From positions 1-35,159 of the forward strand of contig CABZSY010000005.1 in the NCBI GenBank assembly GCA_902528505.1: 35,159 nt of DNA. The letters are read 5' to 3'. A program made the position numbers and the translations under genes. The DNA comes from an uncultured Pelagibacteraceae bacterium. Its GTDB lineage: Bacteria > Pseudomonadota > Alphaproteobacteria > Pelagibacterales > Pelagibacteraceae. Shown piece after piece: positions 27,734-35,159 of this stretch. Every line of letters starts with the position of its first letter. Within the stretch, counting starts at the first letter, position 1. Under the pieces are notes generated by a model that saw only the letters and a program-made list of their open reading frames with translations, was not told where the DNA came from and searched no databases.

Positions 27734-28905
27734 GTAAAATAAAAGAGATAAGAACAAAAGTTTATCAATGGAATGGAAAAACTGTCCCCCCTCAAAATAA
27801 TTTTTGTACAAATGCTTCGGATCTTTTATTTGAAAAATCTGACGCAATGGGATCATTCAGATTTCATGAGTGGCTCATATGTGAAATAGAAACTGATGAT
27901 GGAGTTATTGGAATTGGTAATGCTGCGTTAGCTCCACAAATTGCAAAAAAAACTATTGATACTTATTTAAAACCATTGGTAGTTGGTGAGGATCCTTTTG
28001 ATTATGCCTATATTTGGGAGAAAATGTACAGAAGAACTCATGCATGGGGTCGAAGAGGAATTGGCATGGTTGCAATTTCAGCAATAGACATAGCTATCTG
28101 GGATATAATGGGAAAAATCACAAACAAACCAGTATTTAAACTTCTTGGGGGTAGAACTAAAGAAAAAATTCCTGTTTATGCATCAAAGCTTTATAGCCAA
28201 CCCATTAAAGAACTTCAAAAGGAAGCAGAGAGTTACGTAAAGCAGGGTTTCAAAATGTTTAAAATGAGATTTGGTTGGGGTCCAAAGGATGGCCCTGATG
28301 GTATGAAAAAAAATATTGCGCTTGCTGAAGCTATTAGAGAAGTAATTGGTGAAGATACAGATCTGATGATGGAATGCTATATGGGTTGGAACTTAGATTA
28401 TGCGAAAAGTATGATCCCTAAATTAATGAAATTTAATCCAAGATGGCTTGAAGAACCAGTGATTGCAGATGATATCCATGGTTATGAAGAATTAAATAAA
28501 ATGAACATGATACCAATTTCAGGGGGTGAACATGAGTTCAATATATTTGGTTTCAAACAGTTACTTGACCTTAAAGCCGTGAGTTATATTCAATATGATA
28601 ATAATAGAGTCGGAGGTTTTACTGCGGCTCAGAAAATTAATGCTATTGCAGAAGCTCACCAAGTTCCAGTAATTCCTCATGCAGGACAAATGCATAACTA
28701 CCACTTAACAATGTCAAATTTTAATTGTCCAATATCAGAATTTTTTCCTGTCCATGACGTCGAGATTGGAAATGAGCTTTTTTACTATATCTTTGAAGGG
28801 GATCCAGCTCCTAAAGACGGTTTTATAAATCTAGATGATAATAGACCAGGACTAGGTCTAACAATAACTGACAAATATAAAACTGACTTTAAGATTATAG
28901 AATAA
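27730..28905 (+). CDS. Enolase-superfamily (mandelate racemase group) sugar-acid dehydratase
   Basis: '[32 protein letters not shown]', 'FKMRFGW', 'WLEEPV', 'GGEHEF', '[12 protein letters not shown]', '[10 protein letters not shown]'; resembles L-rhamnonate/L-lyxonate-type dehydratases. ATGA overlap with the pdxA-like gene. Confidence 0.88.
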   Translation: MSKIKEIRTKVYQWNGKTVPPQNNFCTNASDLLFEKSDAMGSFRFHEWLICEIETDDGVIGIGNAALAPQIAKKTIDTYLKPLVVGEDPFDYAYIWEKMYRRTHAWGRRGIGMVAISAIDIAIWDIMGKITNKPVFKLLGGRTKEKIPVYASKLYSQPIKELQKEAESYVKQGFKMFKMRFGWGPKDGPDGMKKNIALAEAIREVIGEDTDLMMECYMGWNLDYAKSMIPKLMKFNPRWLEEPVIADDIHGYEELNKMNMIPISGGEHEFNIFGFKQLLDLKAVSYIQYDNNRVGGFTAAQKINAIAEAHQVPVIPHAGQMHNYHLTMSNFNCPISEFFPVHDVEIGNELFYYIFEGDPAPKDGFINLDDNRPGLGLTITDKYKTDFKIIE

Positions 28906-29817
28906 TTAATAATTATTTACTTCTTTAAGTGTTGGCATTGAACTTGCTGCCCCTGCTCTGGTTGTGGATATACCTGCAACTTTATTTGCAAAAATTAATG
29001 CATCTTTAAATTTTAAATCATTCGCTAAGCCTACTGCAAAAGCTCCGTTAAACGCATCACCAGCACCAGTAGTATCTACAACCTGATCTTTTAATTTTAA
29101 AGCATCAATAAAGTATTCCTCATTCTCATTAGCAAAATAGACACCTCTTTCTCCCAAAGTAATAATAATATTTTTTACCCCTTTTTTTAAAAATTCTCTT
29201 CCTGCAATCTTAATATCTTTCTCTGTGAAAATTTTATTTTTTAAATAAAATTCAGCCTCAGTTTCATTTGGTGTAAAAAAATCTAACAAAGAAAAATTTA
29301 TTTGATCAATGCTTCTTGCTGGCGCAGGATTTAAAATAGTTAAGCAATTATTTTCCTTGGCTTTTTTTAAAGAATAAATTGTAACTTCATTTGGAGTTTC
29401 CATTTGAGTAAGGAAAATTTTGGATTTTTTCAAAATCTCTAAATTGTTATCAATATCTTTATTATTTAACTGAGCAGCTGCACCTGGAACAATATTAATT
29501 GCATTACTGCCATCATAATCTATCATTATGCCAGCAACACCAGTAGATAAGTTTTTATCTTTTGTTATGGAGTTAGTATTTACACCTGCATCTTCATATA
29601 TCTTAAATGCCATATCTGCATGACTATCTTCACCCATTTTAGTTATAAAATTTACTTTTCCTTCAAGTCTGGCTGCAGCAATTGCCTGATTAGAACCTTT
29701 GCCACCTGGCCCAACCAGATGTTTATTTCCTAAAACTGTCTCTCCTTTGATTGGTATCTTTTCTGCATAAAAACAAAGATCTGCAACAAAAACTCCAAAT
29801 ATACAAATAGGCTGCAT
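28906..29817 (-). CDS. PfkB-family carbohydrate kinase (ribokinase-like)
   Basis: 'GGKGSNQAIAAARLEGKVNFITKMGEDSHA', 'VDTTGAGDAFNGAFAVGL', 'NPAPAR'. Confidence 0.92.
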   Translation of the reverse strand: MQPICIFGVFVADLCFYAEKIPIKGETVLGNKHLVGPGGKGSNQAIAAARLEGKVNFITKMGEDSHADMAFKIYEDAGVNTNSITKDKNLSTGVAGIMIDYDGSNAINIVPGAAAQLNNKDIDNNLEILKKSKIFLTQMETPNEVTIYSLKKAKENNCLTILNPAPARSIDQINFSLLDFFTPNETEAEFYLKNKIFTEKDIKIAGREFLKKGVKNIIITLGERGVYFANENEEYFIDALKLKDQVVDTTGAGDAFNGAFAVGLANDLKFKDALIFANKVAGISTTRAGAASSMPTLKEVNNY

Positions 29818-29831
29818 TATTTTTTAAATTT

Positions 29832-30296
29832 CTATGTCCAAACCTTACCGTCTGGTAAAATCACACCCTTAGTTAATATAAAACATCCAAAAGGTCTTGC
29901 ATCGGTGGTTGTAACTATACAGTATGCTTTTTTTGCCTCTTTATAAAAATCCTGTCTAGAAATGGAACCAACTTTCCAATTTTCACCTGATACTTTTTTA
30001 ACCACATCAATAAATTCTTTATGTGTTTCTGTTAATTCATCTGGTTTATCATCTACTTCCATTCTTAAAGTTGGAGATCCACCTTGTGGAACAACAAAGC
30101 TATCGAGTGGGAAAACTGAAAGAATTGCTGAGGCTGCTTCTTTAATACCAACCCCATCTAGTCTTATTACTTTATCATTAGATGTATTTGCGGGAAAATT
30201 TGCATCAGCTATGATTAATTTTTCTCCATGTCCCATTGATCTTAGATGGAAAAGTAATTCAGGACTTAAGACTGGATTAATATTAATTAACATCAA
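29832..30296 (-). CDS. RbsD/FucU-family sugar mutarotase (FucU-like)
   Basis: 'INPVLSPELLFHLRSMGHGEKLIIADANFPA', 'VIRLDGVGIKEAASAILSVFPLDSFV', 'EAKKAYCIVTTTDARPFGCFILTKGVI'. Confidence 0.9.
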   Translation of the reverse strand: MMLININPVLSPELLFHLRSMGHGEKLIIADANFPANTSNDKVIRLDGVGIKEAASAILSVFPLDSFVVPQGGSPTLRMEVDDKPDELTETHKEFIDVVKKVSGENWKVGSISRQDFYKEAKKAYCIVTTTDARPFGCFILTKGVILPDGKVWT

Positions 30297-30317
30297 ATTA
30301 TTATATTACATAAAAAA

Positions 30318-30344
30318 AAAGGGTGGAATAAAATTCCACCCTTT
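30318..30344 (-). terminator. Intercistronic hairpin after SBP gene (AAAGGGTGGAAT-aaa-ATTCCACCCTTT)
   Basis: 12-bp perfect stem, 3-nt loop, T-run on the - strand; between the SBP stop (30366) and fucU start (30296). Confidence 0.85.
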
Positions 30345-30365
30345 AATTATAGTTAATTCTAAAGA

Positions 30366-31298
30366 TTATTTAAAATCGTTAGCGTTTTCTGTTGTTACTA
30401 ATTGTGTACCAGTATCAATATTTATATCAATACTTCCACCATTAGCTAACTCAAGAGCATATTTCACACCATAAGCACCCATGTTATAAGAGAACTGAGC
30501 AATTGTTGCTGTCATTTCTCCTTTAAGAATACTTGTAGCTGCATCCGGAGTAGCATCAAACCCAACAACTACTACATCATTCATATCTGCATCTTTAAGA
30601 GCTTGCATAGCACCTAGTCCCATGTTGTCGTTAGAAGCAAATATTGCTTTGATGTTAGGATTCTTTAAAATTATAGACTCTGTTACTGATCTACCTTTTG
30701 CTGTGTCCCACTCTGCAGTTTGAGTTGCAACAATGTTTAAACCACAATTTTTAAATCCTTTGATTGCACCATCTCTTCTAAGTAACGCAGTAGACTGAGA
30801 CTCGATACCAGTTAAAATTGCAACGTCAGAACCTTTTGGAGTTTTGTCACAAATAAATTTTGCAGCTAATTCTGCACCATTCATATTGTTAGTTCCAATA
30901 AATGTTACACCTTCGTTAATTCCTTTGGTGTCAACAAATACAACCGGAACTCCACTTTTTATTGCATCATCAACAATTGGTGCAAATGCATTTGGATCTC
31001 CTGGTGCTAGTGCTAAAGCATCAACACCTTTGGCAAGTTGGTCTTCAACTTGATTTATTTGTGCCTGAACATCACCTTCTTGAGGAGGTGCAATTAAAAT
31101 TAATTTAACTCCTAATTTTTTAGCCTCTTCCTCAGCACCTTTTGTTACAGATGCCCAGAAAGGATTTCCAGATCCAGGACCTTTGATGCTAAACAAGATT
31201 TTTTTACCATGTCCATCAGCAAAAGAAACTGAACCTAAACTAATTGATAAAAATATTGCTGTAAAAAGAACAACAATTTTTTTTGTTAAGTTTTTCAT
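30366..31298 (-). CDS. CUT2-type periplasmic sugar-binding protein (RbsB-like)
   Basis: Signal peptide; 'GSGNPFWASVTKGAEEEAKKLGVKLILIAP', 'AIFASNDNMGLGAMQALKDADMNDVVVVGFDATPDA'. Confidence 0.93.
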   Translation of the reverse strand: MKNLTKKIVVLFTAIFLSISLGSVSFADGHGKKILFSIKGPGSGNPFWASVTKGAEEEAKKLGVKLILIAPPQEGDVQAQINQVEDQLAKGVDALALAPGDPNAFAPIVDDAIKSGVPVVFVDTKGINEGVTFIGTNNMNGAELAAKFICDKTPKGSDVAILTGIESQSTALLRRDGAIKGFKNCGLNIVATQTAEWDTAKGRSVTESIILKNPNIKAIFASNDNMGLGAMQALKDADMNDVVVVGFDATPDAATSILKGEMTATIAQFSYNMGAYGVKYALELANGGSIDINIDTGTQLVTTENANDFK

Positions 31299-31408
31299 TT
31301 ATTTATTCCCCTATTGTTATTTGAATAATCTAAATTAAATAAAAATTTTGGAAAAAATTCAACTGTTTATACAGTCAAAACAACTTTTACGTGTAAAATG
31401 AATTTTAA

Positions 31409-32422
31409 TTATTTTCTAGTTCCAAGATCTCGTCTAAGAACATCTATATAAACAGCTATAACAATAATTGACCCGATTAAAACCTGCTGCCAGAATGAGC
31501 TGACATCCATTAAATTAAGTCCATTTCTTAAAATGCCCATAATCATTACACCAGCAAAAACTCCTAGTACCGTTCCTCTTCCACCAAAAAAACTTGCACC
31601 GCCTATAATACATGCTGCAATAGCATCTAATTCGGATTGCAAACCTGCATTTGGATAACCAGAGTCTGTCCTTCCTGCTAAAATTAATGCTCCAATTCCT
31701 GATAGAAAGCCACAAAGAGAATACACTATGATTAAAATTTTATTTACATTTATACCTGATGCTCTAGCAGCACTTGGATTTCCGCCTATTGCGTAAATCC
31801 ACTTTCCTGTTCTACTGTGGTTAAGAAAAAACCAAAAAATAACATACACAACTGCAATTAAAACTAAACTAACAGGCAGATACTGTGACTTTTCTAATCC
31901 AAGCCAAGTTAAATCAATTCTACCATGTCCCAAATATCTAACTTCGTCTGTGAAACCACTAATTGGTGTTCCACCAGATATAAGGTTTCCTGTCCCTCTA
32001 AAAATATAAAGTGTTCCTAAGGTCATTATAAATGGATGGGGCATCCTCAATAAAGTAATTCCAGCTCCATTAAACAAACCACACAAGAACCCTGCTATCA
32101 GAGGAGTTATAACAACTATAAACCATGGTGCTCCTGCTTTAGCAACAATTGCTAAAACCATGAGTGACAACATCATTATTGAGCCGACAGAAAGATCTAT
32201 ACCAGCAGTTACGATGACCATGAACACCCCTAAGGCTAACATTGATTGCCAAGAGATTTGTTTGAAAACGTTAGTTACATTTCTCCATGATAAGAAGACA
32301 TCTGGCTGCAAAATATGCATTACCAGTATCATAAGCACGAGCAATAAAAGAATGCCATACTTTTCAATGTAGGGCATTAATTTTAAATATAGACTTTCTT
32401 TCTTGTTATCTTTTTCTTCCAT
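31409..32422 (-). CDS. CUT2-type sugar ABC permease (RbsC-like)
   Basis: 'VIVTAGIDLSVGSIMMLS', 'AIGGNPSAARASGINV', 'ELDAIAACIIGGASFFGGRGTVLG'. Confidence 0.95.
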   Translation of the reverse strand: MEEKDNKKESLYLKLMPYIEKYGILLLLVLMILVMHILQPDVFLSWRNVTNVFKQISWQSMLALGVFMVIVTAGIDLSVGSIMMLSLMVLAIVAKAGAPWFIVVITPLIAGFLCGLFNGAGITLLRMPHPFIMTLGTLYIFRGTGNLISGGTPISGFTDEVRYLGHGRIDLTWLGLEKSQYLPVSLVLIAVVYVIFWFFLNHSRTGKWIYAIGGNPSAARASGINVNKILIIVYSLCGFLSGIGALILAGRTDSGYPNAGLQSELDAIAACIIGGASFFGGRGTVLGVFAGVMIMGILRNGLNLMDVSSFWQQVLIGSIIVIAVYIDVLRRDLGTRK

Positions 32423-32423
32423 T

Positions 32424-33173
32424 TTATTTTTTACCCATTATCCATCCAATTACTTCATCCCTTGAAGTATTTGAAAGTTCGGACTCTGCAAAATTTGTCC
32501 CTTGAAAAAGCGCCATCACTCGATCGCAAACTGAAAAAATATCATCCATTCTATGACTTATAACAATAACACCTACGCCCGTTTTTTTTAAGCTGTTGAT
32601 TAAATCTAAAACTTTTCCAACCTCTTTGATAGCTAATGCAGCTGTTGGTTCATCCATTATCACAACTTTCGCATTAAATGCTGTTGATCTAGCAATAGCC
32701 ACAGCTTGTCTTTGACCTCCAGAAAGTTCTTCGACTTTTTGATCAGCACTCTTAACATTAATTTTAAGTTTTCCTAGATGTGCGTTTGTTAATTCTTTTA
32801 TTTTATTAAAATCTAAAAATTTTAAAAAACCAATATTTTTGGTAGGCTCTCGCCCTAAGAAAATATTTTCTCCAATAGGCAAATTTCCAGCGAGAGCAAG
32901 GTCTTGATAAACCATTTCTAATCCAAGATTTTGTGAGTCCTTAGGGCTCTCTAAAATTTCCTCTTTACCTTGAAAATATAATGAACCTGAACTTGGTTTA
33001 TATAGACCCGATAGTACTTTCATTAAAGTTGATTTACCTGCTCCATTATCTCCAACTACACCTAAACATTCTCCTGCATGTACTTTTAAGTCAACATTTT
33101 CTAAAGCAGTAATTGTACCAAAATATTTAGTTATTCCTTTTGCTTCTAATAGTGGATTTTGGAAAGTTGACAT
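32424..33173 (-). CDS. CUT2-type sugar ABC ATP-binding protein (single-domain, FrcA-like)
   Basis: Walker A 'GDNGAGKSTLMKVLSG', 'ELSGGQRQAVAIARS', 'VVIMDEPTAALAIKE'. Confidence 0.95.
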   Translation of the reverse strand: MSTFQNPLLEAKGITKYFGTITALENVDLKVHAGECLGVVGDNGAGKSTLMKVLSGLYKPSSGSLYFQGKEEILESPKDSQNLGLEMVYQDLALAGNLPIGENIFLGREPTKNIGFLKFLDFNKIKELTNAHLGKLKINVKSADQKVEELSGGQRQAVAIARSTAFNAKVVIMDEPTAALAIKEVGKVLDLINSLKKTGVGVIVISHRMDDIFSVCDRVMALFQGTNFAESELSNTSRDEVIGWIMGKK

Positions 33174-33195
33174 AAATTACGAAATTATAAAAAAA

Positions 33196-34218
33196 TCAAT
33201 TAATTGCAACAGGTTTTGAGACTATTAGATTGACTGTCTTCTTATTTGCTATTTTACAGAATTTAGGTTTTAAATTTTTTCTAATTAAGCTCATATCTTT
33301 TAAAACTATGTCCCCCATGTTAAAAAAAGCAGACTTTAAAGCCCCAGCTCTATGAGCAGAAAACAAAATATTCTTTACTTTTCTCAAAGAACTTTTTTTT
33401 GGAACTGGTTCCTCAGGAAAAACATCTGTAGCAACAAATATGCTTCTTTTTTTCACTGTGTTTATCAAATCCTTAAAATTTACAACCGCTGCACGACTCA
33501 TCAATACAAAGCAGGAGTTAGGTTTCATTTTATTTAAAAGTTTTTTATCTATGAAGTTTTTGTTTTTTGTAGTCACAGTCGCTAATACATAAATAATCTC
33601 ACAATTTTCAAACATTTTGCTTAAGCTAATAGTTTTGAAACCGAGTTTTTTAATTTTTATTTTTGGAATCCATGGATCATAAACATTTATATCTTTGGTG
33701 AATGGTAATAATAATGGATACAAAGATTTAGCTAGATCTCCAAAACCTAATAATCCTATTTTCTTTTCTGACAATAAAGAGGCTTTCAAATTACTCTCTA
33801 ATCCATATTTTTCTTTACCTTTAATAAAATCTAAATGAGAAGTATGAATATTTCTTAACAAAGATAAGGTCATCCCAAGAGCGATTTCTGCGACTGGTTT
33901 TGAAAAAACAGGAGAAGTTGCAATAACGTGAATTCCCTTTTTAAAACAGTATTGATAATCCATATTATTAATAAAATTACTTTCAACATTTATAATTGCT
34001 TTCAATTTTTTTGCTTTTATCAAAAGATTTTTTGGTAAATCAGGTTGGCCTATAATAAATGAAGCTTTGTGGATATTTTTCTCATAAAAAAAATTTTTTT
34101 TATTTTTTGGTGCAAAAAGTAATTCATATTTTGATTTGAGAATTTTATATTTATCTTTAGAAAAAATTAATTCTAGAGTTCGTGGAAATGGATCAACTAT
34201 GGCAATATGTTTTTCCAT
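33196..34218 (-). CDS. D-isomer-specific 2-hydroxyacid dehydrogenase family protein
   Basis: 'KIGLLGFGDLAKSLYPLL', 'LNKMKPNSCFVLMSRAAVVNFKDLI', 'VATDVFPEEPVP', 'SAHRAG'. Confidence 0.85.
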   Translation of the reverse strand: MEKHIAIVDPFPRTLELIFSKDKYKILKSKYELLFAPKNKKNFFYEKNIHKASFIIGQPDLPKNLLIKAKKLKAIINVESNFINNMDYQYCFKKGIHVIATSPVFSKPVAEIALGMTLSLLRNIHTSHLDFIKGKEKYGLESNLKASLLSEKKIGLLGFGDLAKSLYPLLLPFTKDINVYDPWIPKIKIKKLGFKTISLSKMFENCEIIYVLATVTTKNKNFIDKKLLNKMKPNSCFVLMSRAAVVNFKDLINTVKKRSIFVATDVFPEEPVPKKSSLRKVKNILFSAHRAGALKSAFFNMGDIVLKDMSLIRKNLKPKFCKIANKKTVNLIVSKPVAIN

Positions 34219-35159
34219 TTAAATAAGTATACGTTTTACTTCCTCTTCACTGAATTTTTTTGGCTTTTCACATTTAGTAAGGATTTTTTGAGGTATACCA
34301 GTGGTAGCTGCTTTCATTGTTGATTGAATTATATCAAGAACATGAAGTGATAATTCTCCTGAGCATCTATGTTTCTTTTTTTGCTGAATTGAATAAAGCA
34401 TTTCAGATAAACCAACACTCCTATAATTAGCATTCGTAGAAGACTCATTAGATCTACCACTTGATGAAGTAATATTTATTTTTCCTAAATGCATTTTATC
34501 AGTTTTGTGTTCTCCCCATCTACCTCCCTCAGTAACTGAAATATAAACAGATCCACCAAACATATTTGGATCAGGTACAATGATTGAGCCTTTAGTTCCA
34601 TAAAGCTCCATATGGTTTCTTTGGTGATTTACGACGTCGAATGACAATGTCACTTGAATAATTGCTCCTGTATGAAACTGTATGGTTGCTAGATAAGTTG
34701 TGGGTGTTTCAACTTTAAAAGATTTGTTTTTTTTTGGTCCAGCCCCATAAATTCTTTTTTTGAAAGCTGTTAGTGTTCTCCCCTGTACTTGTTTTGCTGG
34801 TCCAAGTAAGTTTACTAGTGTTGTAAAAAAGTAAGGTCCCATATCAATTACAGGTCCGCCTTCTTTTCTATACCAAGACTCAGGTTTTGGATGAAATGAC
34901 TCTACACCTGGAAAGGCAAAAATTGCATTACCAAGTTTTATATCTCCAATTAGATCTGAGTCTATCAACTCTCTTGCTTTTTGAATTCCTCCGCCTAAAA
35001 AAGTATCAGGAGCGTTACCAATATAAAGTTTCTTTTTTTTTGCTAGAGCTACGAGTTCTTTTCCTTTTTCAAAATATGTAGCTAAAGGTTTTTCTGAATA
35101 AACATGTTTGCCTGCAGTTAAAACTCTTTTAGATACTATGTAATGAGATTGGGGTATTG
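34219..35159 (-). CDS. Gfo/Idh/MocA-family oxidoreductase (5' end beyond the window)
   Basis: The ORF track starts at 34968, but the frame is open to the window edge and reads 'IPQSHYIVSKRVLTAGKHVYSEKPLATYFEKGKELVALAKKKKLYIGNAPDTFLGGGIQKARELIDSDLIGDIKLG', which includes the family EKP motif. Confidence 0.88.
   Translation of the reverse strand, partial: IPQSHYIVSKRVLTAGKHVYSEKPLATYFEKGKELVALAKKKKLYIGNAPDTFLGGGIQKARELIDSDLIGDIKLGNAIFAFPGVESFHPKPESWYRKEGGPVIDMGPYFFTTLVNLLGPAKQVQGRTLTAFKKRIYGAGPKKNKSFKVETPTTYLATIQFHTGAIIQVTLSFDVVNHQRNHMELYGTKGSIIVPDPNMFGGSVYISVTEGGRWGEHKTDKMHLGKINITSSSGRSNESSTNANYRSVGLSEMLYSIQQKKKHRCSGELSLHVLDIIQSTMKAATTGIPQKILTKCEKPKKFSEEEVKRILI

Noticed and set aside
29962-30474. 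Plus-strand 170-aa ORF antisense to fucU and the SBP 3' end
   Set aside because: Reads through the hairpin region antisense to two recognised genes; Ser/Pro-rich shadow translation.
1-35159. Search for CRISPR arrays, tRNA/rRNA genes, IS elements, phage genes, toxin-antitoxin or known defence systems
   Set aside because: No regularly spaced repeats, cloverleaf-like sequence, transposase, integrase or defence-protein motif recognised in any frame.

Overview
AT-rich, tightly packed bacterial window, probably from a streamlined marine alphaproteobacterium of SAR11/Pelagibacter type (an inference from composition, short intergenic gaps and gene content). I see about 45 protein genes and no rRNA, tRNA, CRISPR array or transposon. 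Main blocks: (1) tandem-SnoaL protein, MetE-core-like methyltransferase, and a CUT1 sugar ABC operon with no ATPase gene visible (68-6105, +); (2) msrB, rhodanese, LysE/regulator/VOC and cysE-cysK housekeeping genes (6102-10224); (3) an 11-gene + strand cluster of very small proteins (10830-14572): two NTF2-like, four small ferredoxin-like-fold candidates including a DUF1330, two secreted proteins, and two SMR-like proteins flanking a DUF2798. Both SMR-like proteins have Gly where the normally essential EmrE Glu14 should be; this is the best candidate for an undescribed system; (4) a glucose/mannose-like CUT1 ABC operon with SDR, Gfo/Idh and IMPase genes (14579-21853, -); (5) a sugar-acid locus with ROK kinase, SDR, TctABC (tctC carries a frameshift at a 7-bp homopolymer), PdxA and an enolase-superfamily dehydratase (22033-28905); (6) a CUT2 ABC operon with FucU, a PfkB kinase, a 2-hydroxyacid dehydrogenase and Gfo/Idh (28906-35159, -). 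A pattern across the window: all four solute-binding-protein genes are followed immediately by a strong hairpin before the next operon gene. No database searches were possible, so family names rest on motif and sequence recognition.
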